DNA from: Tetradesmus obliquus
Lineage: Eukaryota > Chlorophyta > Chlorophyceae > Sphaeropleales > Scenedesmaceae
Assembly (NCBI GenBank): GCA_030272155.1
Contig: CP126200.1
Location: forward strand, 1,550,001 to 1,614,000
Direction: 5' to 3'
DNA length: 64,000 bases
Both the position numbers and the translations under genes were made by a program. The notes beneath the pieces are model-generated. The model was not told the DNA's origin and did not search any database. It was given only the letters and a program-made list of their open reading frames with translations. Below, piece by piece: positions 11,720 to 24,300 of this stretch (the stretch's first letter is position 1; each line of letters begins with the position of its first letter).

Positions 11720-13171
11720 AAATGCAGTGCACTCGGCTATGATGTTGGCCAGCTCTGGTTCTCGGTAGTCACATACATTAACTGTTGTGCAGTCAACAGG
11801 GCTGTCAAATTATATTATATGTTGTTTGTGTGCGGCTGTGTCGGCCAATTTGTATGCTAGAGGCAGTGCCTGCCAGCCCGGTCAGGCATATTCTTCTGTT
11901 GACGCGAATGTTCACAAACGTAGCTGGATAGCGCAGTGTTGGGCTTGCCTCTGCTGCAGCTGCCGTGGCGTGCACAGTGTGCAGGCGTTGCAGCTGGTGC
12001 TGTGAAGCATCCACAGCTGACAGCGCACATACAGCATGCGTCTAAGTAGATGCTGGCTTGAGCCTCATTCGGATGGGTTACCCGATGGTTTACTCGAAGT
12101 TTTTTGTTCTGCCTCTGAAGACCTTTCAGGTCATGTTAGGCCCCGTCACTGTTCCTCAGCATACTGTCATGTTTTGAGTTGCCACTCCAGCAGGTGTGTT
12201 GTTGCTGATGGGTGGGCTCATCTTGAGCAGCAGCTGAGCGCTCATGTCGACAAACATATATGCCTGCCAGTGGCACTGGAGCATTTGGTGCTGCAATGCA
12301 CCTTCAGCTGTCACACGGCTGTCTTACCTGACTTGCAGCAGCGGCAGTGGCATGGAAAAACTTGGTCGAATGTTCTGTTGATTGTGGAATGGATTACAGT
12401 GTGCTGCATTCGTCAATTGACTACAGCGTGTTCTCTGCTCTTCGCTGCTCAATAGCAGTCCTTGGACATGTCCTGTGGTGTTGTGTAATGTGCAAACGTC
12501 AGCAGGCTGATGCAGTGACCGAATGTTACAGCTCAGCAGGTTAGCACCTGTACATGTATACGTATGCCTGGACACTGCCAGAGCAAGGTCTTTTCTTGTG
12601 ACGTGTTTCGTTTACTGAGGCATCTGTTTGGATGAGTCAGCGCAGGTGGTGTGCAGCCATGCATAACGGTAAATCACACGGCCGGCAAGTGTCAGTGGTT
12701 TATTGTCTTGATGGCATGTCTTCATCGTGACCAGTGGCAGTTTCCTGCTTGCACGTTATAACCCGTTCATACAGTTGCCAGGTGCATACTACAAGCCAAA
12801 CTGCAGCTCATGAAGCAGACACCAGGTCATCTGGGCTAAGTCAGGCCGATCAGGACGTGAGACTAGGACCCAACACCAGCTAAAGATCATTGATTGCTTC
12901 AAGCAATACATAAGTGATGCACCACACATAAGGTATGTACTACAGATAGTATCAAAGCCAAGTATAGCACCCTCAATGCGTCTGTCACACGGAGTTGACA
13001 GCCTAACTCACTGCAGCATTACTCGAACTGTAAACTGAGATCAGCCTGGCTGAAGCACAACTCGCATACCCTAGGGTAGCAGGCCTGCTGAGGATTCAGC
13101 ATCACCCAAACAGCACGGTAGGTGTAGCGCACGCCATATAGACCACTCCCCGTCATTTCACGCTATCCCCA
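11720..13171. other. Intergenic between PTOX and the 13.2-14.0 kb gene
   Basis: The 3' ends of two convergent genes face each other here. No exon-like frame was recognised. A TGTAA at 12484-12488 is a candidate PTOX polyadenylation signal. The part from about 12700 to 13100 is comparatively AT-rich and free of triplet repeats. Confidence 0.5.
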
Positions 13172-14015
13172 TCACTCCACGCTGTGCACCCGAAGCTCCA
13201 GCAGCATCTCGCCTGCTACGGGCAGGCCTGTAGCTGCCCAGACCTCTGCATCCCAGCCGCCCGGGGGCCCCCGCCATGGGCTTCAATTCAAAGAACAGCT
13301 CAATTACCTGCTGCTGGTTGATGCAGGGACTGCTGAAAGTCACCTGGTCATCGACCCATGCGAGTAGAATTCTGCTCAACTGCATGCACGCATTACCTTT
13401 CGCCCTCATCGCCAGGGCTGCGCTTGCGCTTGAACGCTGCTGCGGCCGCCTCCTGCACTGCTGTTAAAGCGATGGTTGGCAGCGTAGGCTTGTTGAATGA
13501 CGCAAGCAGCACGCCGTTGGGCGCCTTGACTGCTACAATGCCGTCGTTACTGCCTCCACCAGTGCTGCGTGTCGGCACAGCCATGAAGCAGCTGTTGCCG
13601 TGATGGAGGGTGATGAGCTTTGTGCCTGCATGCAGTTGTAAAGGGAGAGTTCACAGTTTACATGTAAGCAGTTGTGCCCAAGCGTGCGGTCTTCACCAGT
13701 GGATGCTGATATACGTGTGTCCATTGTACAAGACAGTATGTAATCACAAAACAAACATAAGTGGGACATGTGAGCTCCGCAGTGGCCATCGATATATGTG
13801 CATATGAGTTCGGTCCATGGCAGTACGCAACAGTTCGGGCTCCGCCTGTTGCTGCTGCGGCTGCAAGTCAGAAGCAGACCCCAGCAATCCGCAATTTTTA
13901 AATAAGGTGACTGCACTGAACTGAAGCCGTCCTCACCCCACAAGTCAAAGGATGTGGGTGCCTCTGGCGCTGCAGCAGCCGCCACAATTCCTTGCAGCTG
14001 CGGTGAAGCAGCGCC
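13172..14015 (-). CDS. Unidentified conserved-looking spliced gene, 5' end missing
   Basis: Four exons fit together in phase: 14015-13937, 13625-13397, 13371-13308, 13243-13172, ending in TGA. They give the last 147 residues. The second exon reads as a folded domain (LITLHHGNSCFMAVP, a GGGSNDG loop, VKAPNGVLLASF), and the last exon ends ELRVHSVE. A further short upstream exon at about 14104-14130, ending at a GTGAGC donor, would be phase-compatible, and an ATG lies at 14349; the true start was not resolved. I do not recognise the family. The balanced composition, clean junctions and absence of low-complexity runs argue for a real gene. Confidence 0.5.
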
Positions 14016-15170
14016 CTGCAAACAGCAGCATAAGAAGCAACACCGTGAGAGCCACTGGCGACGTGGGTGCACAACCTGAGAGGACAGATTTCCCAGCAGA
14101 CAGCTCACTATTAACCGGGTCTGTTCACCACAAACTGCTGGACAGGGGCCGGCTCAGTACAGAAGGAGAGTACTGGATCCGTGAGCTTGAAGATGCAGGA
14201 TTGTGCTTCGATTGGTGCTGTGATAACGCATGCACGAAGCATTCTGGCACCTGGCCGTACTGTGTGATGGCCTGGGGCGTGTAGCCATGTGCAACCAGCT
14301 TGGTGGCAACAAACAAAAAGCTGAGCTTGCTGTTTAAAGGCGTTAGCATGTGCTCACGCTAGCGCACTCGTTGACAAACGGTCCTGTCACAGGTTGAGAA
14401 ACCCCATTCGCCTGAAAGCAAAAGCAGCGGACATGTACATGTTCCAAACAGAGAACAAATTGGCATCTTTGAGGTATATATTAACATGCTATTGTTACGG
14501 CAGCAGCACAGCCAGTGAACTGCAGTGCCACAAGTGCAGCAATCATAAGACTGTGTTACTGCTGCCACTACTGCAGTCTGTACAGACTGCTGCCACTGCT
14601 GCAGCACATGTGGAAGCTGCCTCTGCAGCTGCTGTGGCTGAACACAGATGCTATGGTGTGTGCTTACCGTGATGTAAGCGAAACCTGTTATTACTCCTCG
14701 CTCCTGGAGCCCAGAAAACGTATGTGACCAGCCTGCCACCATGTGAGCAGCTGGGTGCAGCTAGTACAGCTGTACTACAGCAGGTAACCTGCAGATGCAG
14801 TGCATGAAGTGCATCTTGTGGTGACTACTGGCCTCAGCGATCCCAGGGCCATAGCTTTGTTGGGTAAACGTTTACCTGGGTCGCACAGCCACTCTGCTAC
14901 GGTGTACACACTCGCGAAGAGCGAGCCGTGCCTCGACACTCGTTGCTACGATGTGGAGCGACGCAACTCAGCTCGTGTGGCGTTAGTCCAATACCAAAGA
15001 GCTGTATCCAAACGCGCTAAAAGAAGCGACACGCTCTCGTCAACCCGCAAGCCGCAATGTCCAGTCCTTGCCCTTTACAAGAACGCCAGACCTCAGCAAG
15101 AACCCTAGTCACTACAGCTGAGCCAGCTTCCTTACATTAAAGCTGTTGCAGCCATGCTGCCTCCAAGCAG
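14016..15170. other. Intergenic with a perfect 14-bp palindrome
   Basis: No gene could be supported, although the missing 5' exons of the minus-strand gene to the left must start somewhere in 14016-14400. A perfect palindrome GGTAAACGTTTACC lies at 14863-14876. A plus-strand frame at 14800-15108 has no exon features and was not called. Confidence 0.45.
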
Positions 15171-15461
15171 TTAGCTGCTGTCCGTGCTGCTGCCTGCTGC
15201 ACCCTCTCCACTGCCGGATGCTGCCCCCACAGGAGTGGCTGCTGTGCTGCTGCTGCTGCTAGCGGCACCACCGCTGCTACTGCTGCTACTATCTCCTGTT
15301 CCCTTCGAAACTGCCTCAAAGGCGCGCCTGATGTCATCTGTGGATGATGTGACGGATACTTTTGGCAGCTGCGGGCCCTTTGGGATCTTAGGGGCCAGCA
15401 GCTCGTCCTCATCTGGCAGTGAGTCTGGGAAGAACAGCAGCTGCAGGCCAAGCCCTGCAAG

Positions 15462-15511
<50 letters not shown>

Positions 15512-16901
15512 GAGTAACAGGATTAGCTAACAGCATTTGCATGAAGCCGCAACATGCATTGTGGAGAGACTCAACAATGCTCCAACCAGCACCACGACCG
15601 TGCATGCAGTGTCACCAAACAAAACAACTTGCAAGTTTCCCAGTCCCACAGCAGACTTCACGCTTGCGCCGCCACACCTGTGAGCCCCAGTGCGGTGGCG
15701 CTGAAGATGAATGTGGCCAGGTACACCAGGCACACAATGACGGTGCACACAGTGGCGAAGAAAACCATGGAGTCGTTGTGCAGGATCAACTCAGAACATG
15801 CTCCAACACACGCCACATACACCACGGCTCTGCATGCTGCATGCACCAGCATGGTAGTGGCTTCATGAGCGGATGGTTACACAGCCACAGCACACAGCTG
15901 TTGCGCTGTTGTAGCACCAGCCGCACCTGTGAGCCCCACCGCGTTGGCGCTGAAGATGAATGTGGCCAGGTACACCAGGCCCACAATGATGGTGCGCACA
16001 GTGGTGGCAATGTTCGCGGCCTGCAGGCGCACCAGGGCAAAAGTTTGGAGCAGCAAGGCAGAAGGCGTCAGCAGAGACAAGGAGGGCCAGGCCCACAATG
16101 ATGGTGCGCACAGTGCTGACGATGTTTGCGGCCTGCAGGTGCAGACGCGCACACACCATGAAACAGGACAAACACAGGGAAGCACACAGCACACGGCAAC
16201 AGGGAAAAGGAAGGCTCAAAAGCAAGGCTAATCGTCAAACGCGCCGCCTTGCGGGCGGCAGTGCTGCACAGCGCTGGGTGATCAGCAGCCCTTTGTGGCA
16301 CACTTGCAATGGCTAGGATCCAGCAGCAGCAGCAGCAGCAGCAGCTTGTAGCCATTGCAACGAAAGCAGGGCTGGTGCTGCTAAACAAGCTGCAGGGCGT
16401 ACCGTGTAGCCGGCTGGCAGGTCCTGGACTGCGATGATGTTGGTGACCTTGGAGCTGAAAATGAACAGGCCATATGCAATGACAGCAGCCTGCGCAGCGC
16501 CACTGCAAGCAGTTGTGCAGAGCAGATAGCAGGCGGCGGCAGCAGCAGCAGCAGCAGCAGCAGCAGGTTAGCGTGAAGACATGCCGTGCATATGCCTAGC
16601 AGGGCGCTTGCGCAAGGGCGCAGGCAGAGGATGGTGTCCTCTGATTAGGATGGAGCTGCAGTTGCCACTGCTGCTCCTGCTCCTGCTGCTCGTGCTGCGG
16701 CTGATATACCCCACACCTCCTGTAGCTGGGCAGAATAATGCTTTTGAAAGCCTGCTGCTGCAGAATGCTACTGCAAGTTGCTGCTGCAGTCTGCTGTCAC
16801 CTTTGCACTGCTTTTGTTGCTGCTGCTGCTGCTGTCAAAGCACGGCTGCAGGTTGCTGCTGCAGGCTGCTGCTGCCGCTGCGCTGCTGACGTTGCTGCTG
16901 C

Positions 16902-16934
<33 letters not shown>

Positions 16935-18066
16935 TGCTGCTGCTTGTGCCTCACATGAATGCTGCCGATGGTGTGACCTTCGGCCGTGGCTTGCCCTCTG
17001 TAGCCTTCTCAATCTGCACAGGCGAACACACCAGGTCACAAGAAAGGGAAGCGACCACTCGATTGACGCGATGTTGCCACTGCAATACTGGCAACATTGC
17101 TGATGACAGCAGCACTGACGAGGTATGCGGTAAGCTGCCAGGTGGTGTGCTGAGCATTCTGATGATGGCTCGTGCAGCTGCAGCAACCGGCTCACCAGCT
17201 TTGTGAAGACAGTGGTGACAGGGCCTTGGCCGGCAAGCCGCTGCAGAGTACACAGAAGTGAAGGTTGCAGGCATCAGTGAAACCACAACGCTGAGTTCAA
17301 GCTGCATAAGCGCTTGTATGCATGCTTTTGAAGCCATTCTCACAACATTGAAGCACCCTTGTGTGTACACCTTGCACTTGCAACTCCTTTGTAAAGCAGA
17401 GCACGATAGCCAGCTGCCACCAGCACACGTCTTGCTTGCCAATCTCCGCTGCTGCTCCCCCTCCTGCTGCTGCGCCGACGGCTGCTGCTGATGCTGCTAC
17501 TATTGCATTTCACATAACACTGTGGCAGCCAGCATTGTTCAGTTGCGCAGCTATGCATAGCCGGGCAGCCAAGTCAGCAAGTGCCGCACCTCCTCCCTGG
17601 CTTTCCTGGCTCGCCTGTTCAGCACCCGCGTGAGGAAGTACAGCAGCAGCCCAATGTAGGCGACGCCTGACAGCGTCTTCACTATGCCCTCGCCCTGCGT
17701 TGCGTTGTAGGCGACTCCCTCCTCTGCTAGTGCTGGCCCTGCTGGCAGAGCACATGCCAGCAGCAGCAGCTCCCAGTCTAAGCGTGACCACAGGCTAGCA
17801 CGCATGCTGCTGCTGCAGCAAGCTGCTGACTCGGTGACTTCGGCAGTGCCAACTGCAGCTGATTGCTCGATTGCATGTGGCAGCAGCAATTGCTGCTGCC
17901 TGGCACTGCGTGCTGCTGCTGCTGCTGCTGCTGCCGTAGGCATGAGCACTTTAGAGCACGACCGCCTGCCACTCATTGGTAGCGAGATGCATGTTGCAGC
18001 TTTTCTGCTGCTTGTAGAGCAGCAAGCCGCGCCACCGCGGTTGGCAGAGAGCAGACTGGAAGACAT
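15171..18066 (-). CDS. Plastid-targeted multi-pass membrane protein (DUF3082-like, tentative)
   Basis: Exons 18066-17590, 17240-17196, 17013-16955, 16502-16403, 16020-15927, 15454-15171; phases close to 352 residues. The N-terminus (about 1-95) is rich in Ser, Ala and Arg with almost no acids, like a chloroplast transit peptide. A hydrophobic stretch ending PALA before EEG resembles a thylakoid processing site. Membrane segments lie at about 132-149, 199-210 and 238-251, with a further apolar stretch near 257-267, followed by an acidic linker and a Ser/Ala/Gly-rich tail. The pattern recalls conserved cyanobacterial/plastid DUF3082 proteins, but that assignment is from memory and tentative; function unknown. 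It is divergently paired with CFAP61. Intron 5 has a (CTG)n tract (sense strand) before its acceptor and intron 3 has (CAG)n after its donor. Exon 5 is bordered by copies on both sides. Confidence 0.72.
15471..15510 (-). repeat. (CTG)n on the sense strand before an acceptor
   Basis: About 13 uninterrupted triplets. On the transcribed sense strand the tract reads CTG and ends 16 nt before the acceptor of the last exon of the plastid membrane protein gene. Confidence 0.95.
15674..15762 (-). repeat. Donor-side copy of exon 5 of the plastid membrane protein gene
   Basis: This repeats most of exon 5 (15927-16020) including its GTG-type donor. It still encodes VYLATFIFSA but has diverged upstream, where Arg codons have become Cys and the exon start is lost. 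It lies downstream of the functional exon in the transcript. Confidence 0.85.
16085..16139 (-). repeat. Acceptor-side copy of exon 5 of the plastid membrane protein gene
   Basis: A GCAG acceptor plus the first ~45 bp of exon 5 (encoding ANIVSTVRTIIVGL) lies upstream, in the transcript, of the complete exon that starts at 16020. It breaks off after the sixteenth codon. Confidence 0.87.
16892..16943 (-). repeat. (CAG)n on the sense strand after a donor
   Basis: About 17 nearly uninterrupted triplets. In transcript orientation it is CAG and begins about 11 nt after the donor of exon 3 of the plastid membrane protein gene. Confidence 0.93.
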
Positions 18067-18368
18067 CGCAGCGCGCTTAAAAGCAGCAACCCAATGTGTC
18101 CAGACGTTTCAATTATCCACCTACAAACAACATACATTCACAACTCAAATGATTCAGCGCATAGCACTCTAATCTGTCAAAGGGTTTTCTTCTGTCACGC
18201 ATGTCTGCCCTTGAAATTCAGCGTTGCAAAAGTTTGACGTGTCTTTTATGTGTGTGAACATCGTGACCCGATTGGCCTTTAAGCTGAAGTGGGTGAAGTG
18301 CCGGGATCACTCTCTGATGATTGACTTGATTTGACTGCAAGCGACAGTCGGGTGGCCCACAGGCAGCC
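18067..18368. promoter_or_regulatory. Divergent promoter region
   Basis: Only 302 bp separate the start codons of the plastid membrane protein (ATG at 18066, minus) and the proposed CFAP61 start (18369, plus). The sequence from 18090 to 18250 is AT-richer than its surroundings and free of triplet repeats. A shared bidirectional promoter is an inference from geometry alone. Confidence 0.4.
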
Positions 18369-21300
18369 ATGGGGGAGGTAGTCATTCTTCCATGCACGGC
18401 AGATAAGTTCGGCGCAGTCGCAGAGTACGGCAGGTGGGTAGGTTGTCCTTGTGCTGCTGCTGCCTGATGGCGTCAGGCTTCTTGACAACATCACCATCAT
18501 TACTTGCCTCGCTGTTTTCACAGAGGCACAGCAGAAGCCAGCAAGCTTCATCACAGATCCCTGTCCCTGATAGCATGGGACACGTCGGTCGAAGCGGTAG
18601 TGGGGTACCTGTCAATGTAAGTGGAACTCGTGGCAGCTGTATGTGTGCAGCTGAACAAGCACAGCTAGCATAGGACTTGCAGACACATGCATCAGTCTTA
18701 CTGCAGCTTTCTTTATACGAAGGCTGCCAAGCTCTTGCACTGGTTCCATGTTATGCTGCAGCTGCTCAGGCTGTGTACCCAGTGCAACATTGACGGTTTC
18801 TGCTGCTGCAGAGACTTCGCTTGTGCAGCGAGTGACCGCGCAGCGCACGCTGCCCATCTGGCCAGCATTGATGCACAGAGCCTTGGTTTCAACAGCAGCA
18901 CTTCGGCATATGTGCAGTACATGAAAGTGGACGCGCATGTGCAGGTGGGAGCAGCTGAGGCTCTGCAAGCGCAAGAAGCAGCATTGAGAGCTGAAACCAT
19001 TGCCTGGGCAGCAATGCTTCCAGTAGCTGGTGCCCAAATTCCTGAGCAACAGATTAAACTGGCTGAGCAGCAACATGCTAGGCATCATGCTAAAAATTGA
19101 ACGCAGTACTGCTGATAGTAAACGCAGTATTGCTGATAGAGGTTCCTGCATGCTGCCTGCTACCAGGTGCCTGTTACTCTGCAGCTGCTGCGCGCAACGT
19201 TCAGTTCAGTGCCTGTGCTGACGCACCTGCTGCTGGTCAGACACACAGAGCTGCAGCCTGAAGCGCAGCCTGGACTGTCAGCTGCTTTCAGCAAGGCTAT
19301 GCACAGCAGCAGCAGCGGGCTGTGGCTGTATGAGTGCAGCAGGCGGGCGGTGCTGCCTCCACTGCAGGTGATGAGCAGCCCGACAGGCTACCTTTGCCTG
19401 CATGTGCCTGAGCTGTCGGCAGCAGCTGTTGCTTAACACATATCATGTCAGGCCAGGTGCAGCTTGTAGGAAACTTGTGGCAGTGACATGTAACCTTACG
19501 TGTTGCACCACACTAGCAGTGCGTGCTGCTGCTGTTGCACTGGTTACACCACGCCATTGCTGGTGTCACTGCAGCCACTGACTGGCTGCCATTCAACCAT
19601 TTCCTGCAAGCAGGTCCGGCATGCCAAGGTTGAAGACCATGATGACTTGCTGCCCATGGTGGCCGCAGCAGCAGCCGGCGCCTGCCCTAGCCTGGCAGCG
19701 CTGCCAGAGTCCTGCAAGCCTTATCAGCCCTTTGCACTCACTCGGCTGATAGGCAGCCAGGACGAGGAGAATGTTGTGCTGGTGGCAGAGGATCAGGGCA
19801 AGCTGGTGCGTGTTGGCAGCGGTACTGGCTGCTATGTAGATGCATGGCAGCACCGAATTCAACTGGCCGCATGTCAGCACCATTACTACTAGTAACGGCT
19901 GCAGCAGCAACAGCAGCAACAGCAGCAGCAGATGCAGTCGAACACTTCATTGTTGGAATCTGAGGTGCAAAACTGCTATTGTGCGTGCAGGTGGGGCTGC
20001 TAGTGGCTACCAGCCAGCTGGACTTGTCGCTGCTGCTGCAGTCGTTTGACCTGGGCCCTTTTGACGGCTTCCTGCCAGCTGAAGTGTATGAAGCATGCGA
20101 AGCAGCTGCACAGCAGGCGGCAGCAGTAAAGGTGCGCAGATGGAAGTGCACAGAAGCAGGCAAATGGTGCTGTACTTAGCCACTACTGCCTTGTCAGGGT
20201 TGACGCACGTTCAGCATGGCATATCTGTATGGTTTCGAGGAGGCAGCTGATCTGTAGCAATGCTAACGTGTTCTTACTCAGCAGCCCATGAAATATGTGT
20301 TGTGCCCATATTGCAGGCGGAGCAGAGGCTGCAGGAACAGCAGCAGCAGGGTGAGGAGGCAGCAGCAGCAATGCCCATTATGCCTACTGAGGAGGACGTC
20401 AGGGAGGAGCTGCTGCCCTTGCTGCTACAAGCAGCCAGCAAACAGCAGCATGGAGGCAGCAGTGGAGCGCAGCACAGCCTGCTGGCAGTGACGATGCTGT
20501 GCATGCTGCCTGGGTATGAAGCACGCGCAGTTGACTTCATGCTACCAGCATTCAGGGAGTTTGCTGGCAAGGTGAGTTAATGTCTGCGGACGTGAGGATG
20601 ACAGCAGCTGTACTCCTTTGAAGCGCTGCAATGGACAAAAGCAGAACCTATTGCTGAAACGTGATCTGAACATCTGTGACCCTCCAACAGCATCAGCATT
20701 GCAGAAACAGCAGCAGAAAGCAACGGCAAGCATAGGTGCAGTAGCAATGTTGGTGTACTGGCGAGATGAGATGTGCTGGCACAGAAGTTGCAAGTCAACG
20801 TTTACATAGAATCAGTGTATAGCCCCAACACTTAGCGGATGCATCGCTGACCTGGCACCGTGACTGTCTCCACCTGCTTCGCGGCCGCCAGGACTACTAC
20901 GTCCTGTCGCTGCCACACAGCGAGCGCGAGCCGCCCCTGGCCAGCCTCATGAGCCGCCTGCCGCTCCTGCCTGGCAGCCCCTACCCTGAGGTTCTGCTGC
21001 TGGGGCACCGTGCAGGCTTGGCAGTGCAGGAGGGGGCCTGGGAGGTGCGGCTGGCGGTGCCTGATGACGTGGTTGGGCTGCATGGCCTGATCGGCAGCTT
21101 GGCAAATGCCGTGGAGGTGCAGGAGGCCTTCCTGCATGCGCTAGGTGAGAAAGGAGCTCAACAGTAGGGTTGATTTGACTCAGGTTGCCATTGCAGCTAC
21201 TAGACGAGTACTGCAAGGTGCAAGGGTGTGGCCAGTTGCAGGCTAGCTTTGCCAAGCTCTCTGTGCTGCTGGTGTGCAGTGCATTTGAGGAATTGCCAGT

Positions 21301-24300
21301 CGTTGCTGTAGCACGTCCACTGGCATAGCAGGAAGCTGATGCAGTTCAAGCAAACATCTTTGTTTTGTCAGCATGTTTTGCTTGTCCTGCTCTTGCTGGT
21401 TTCATGTGTGCAGGCCGGCAGGGCGCAGTGGTGGCAGTAGTGCAGGGGCAGCTGGTGGCAATGGCAGCCATCACGCCAGCAGTGGACCTGCAGCTGCTGC
21501 AGGACAACTTCAACCTGGCAGAGGGCCTGCCAGCTGACTGCTGCAACAACGCAACAGCACATGCTGAGCTGGACGTGTGTGTCGTGAACCCTGTGTTCTC
21601 CAAGAGCGTTGGAGCGCTGCTTGCAGGTCGGAACAGCACAACGTGTGCTGCATACACAGTTCTCAGCTTTGAAGACAGGCTCTGCGTTGGTGGGCTACTT
21701 GTAAGCAATGCAGTCAACTGCACATGACAAGTGTCACGTCGCTGTGCGTCATGTGACGAGCTGTGCTCCCAGCCGCATGTGTGCACTAGGCATGCAAGCC
21801 TGTTCACAAGCGAAATCAGTGCAGCACTGGCCATACTCCATTCAAATGACATCAATGCTGCTGACATGCACGCGTAACTGCCGCTGCTGACGTGCAGGTG
21901 TGCTGCACCTGCTTGGCAAGTCACACCTGCACTATGCGCTGCTGCCTGTCCAGGCAGTGCCTGACTGGCTGGGGCTGATGCAGCAGCAACCGCCACGCCA
22001 CAGCAGCAGCCCTGCAGCTGGCAAGGCTGAGTTTGCACTGTACAGCTTCAGCAAGCACATGGCGTATGCTCCCAAGCAGGCCGTCAACTCACAGGTATGT
22101 GCCATTATACTCCGTTGAATAACCCCGAGTACGCAAGTCATGTTGATGCCATTTGCCAGTGTGCAGTGCGACTTCCACGTATGTGTGCGCAGCCAGTGCA
22201 CAAACGTAGGTGTGCATCACCATCCGCTGTGCAGAAGCTGCAGATGTGCCCCCGTGCAGCCTGCATTGCGGCCACATCACCACAGCCCTTCACTCATTAG
22301 CGACTTCTGCAAACATCCCTGGGATGGTGGCACCGCCAACACCTGCAGATTGTCATAGCTGGTGCCTCCCAGACAGCGCTGTCCTGCCTGGAGCAGCTGC
22401 TGCTGCAGCGACACATCAGCTTCAACAGCCTCACACTGCTGGCCCCGGGCGGCGTGCCAGTTGGCGGCGTGGCGTGCACGTACACAGCCGGCCTAGTGGC
22501 TCGCATGGGTGTGCAGGCTGCTGTGACGATCGTGGATGGCCAGATGGCATCGCTGGACACAGCACAGAAATTGGTGGGGCTGGATGACGGCAGCCAGCTG
22601 CCATATGACCTGCTGGTGGTAGCTACAGGGCTGCAGGTGTGTGTGCTGCATGGATTCTGACGGCTTGACGGGCGAGATCCGGCTCAGTGTTGGGATGCCT
22701 ACATGCGCTACAACTGTTGCAGGATTCACTGACATTAGCTTGCAGCAGTGTGTTGTGAGGTGGCCATATCACGAACTGCAGATTCAGCGCGCGCTGGGGT
22801 CATGATGTTTTGCTGCAGGACCAGCTGGGCCCTGCCATCGCTGCTGCGTGTCCAGAGGCCGCCCACTTCGTGCTATCCAGCCAGGCGCTCATCAGGGGCA
22901 GCATCAGCGCAGAGGCGGCTGCAAGCCTGTCCAGTGTGCTGCTGTATGGAGCTGACCTGCAGGCCTTTGATGTGGTGGCAGCTCTCACTGATGCAGGCGT
23001 GTCACCCGGTAAGCCTGGGTGGCAGAGGTATTGTGCAATATGCACCACTCGTTGTCTGCTGCAGCAAGCTGAATTATCAACATGCGCCCCATTATCAGAG
23101 TGACTGACGAAGCCTCCTGTGGGCATGTTGCACGATGCGCTGCAGACGCCATCACCTGGGTGTGCCTAGACCAGGAACAGCAGGACCCGCTGCTGCCGCT
23201 GCTGACCGCACTGGCTGGCCAGCTGCAGCTAGAGCTGCCGTCACCGCAGCAAGGGCAGCTTGTGGAGCTGCTGCCTACACAGGACGGCGCTCGCGCAGTC
23301 GCCGACCTACAGGTGGGCCGCCAGCCAGCTAACGCTAGTTGTCGCAGTGCTCTACAGACATGCACAGTCTGTACTGTGGTCACCACATAGAAGCATCATT
23401 CTTTACTACTCGATTTGGCAGTGTCCATGCTGTTTACCGCACGGCACAACAACAGCTGTAACTTGTGCAAGGAGTGTATTAACATGAACCTTGACACCAG
23501 GCAACAGCAGATATAAAGACTGGCATTACCACAGCACGCAGTGTGCGCAGTGTTGCAGTCCACAGAAGGAGAGCACGCACTGTTGCCTGCTGCTGCTGGT
23601 GCAGGCTTGCAATGCTGGCCCTGTGCAGCAGCTGGAGCTGGATCTGCTTGTCGGCTGTGGCAGGCGGGGGCCCTCAGCAGCAGTGGCACGCTGCCTTGGC
23701 AGTGCTGGCCTGGTGTGGGATGGGCGGCTGGTGGTGGATGCAGGCTACAAGAGCAGCGATGCTGCTGTGATGGGCGCAGGGCCTGCTGCCAAGTTCTCTA
23801 GGTGAGAACGCCTGTGCGTGCTGGCATCGGTTTCAAGATGCTTGTGCACCTGCGCTGTTCCTCACAGTGCACAGCCTGTAGCATGACTGCCATTGATGTG
23901 GCAATGCCCTGTTACGCTCAGAATGAACACTTCTGAACATTGCAGACTAATTTGTCCACCAAGCTTCCTCCGTGTTCTTGGCGGTGATCGCAGGCGCTAC
24001 ACCCTTCCTGAGGTGATGCACGAGCACTACAGCAGCACTGACGTCGGTGCCAGCCTCGCTGCAGCCATAGTCGACACGCTGGCATCGCCTGCAGCTGCAG
24101 AAGGCACCAGCAGCAGCAGCAAGAGCAGCAGCAGCCGGCTGCCGGCAAGCCCTGGGCAGCTGCCGCCGCTCACAGAGGGCAGGGTGATGGGCTGCAGGCT
24201 GCCAGGCGGGCACGTGTTTGCATTTGCGGGCTGCCCAGCTGCTGTTGCCAGCCCGGGCTTGGCGCCACCTCCTGGAGGCCGCAGCCTGATTAGCAAGAGC

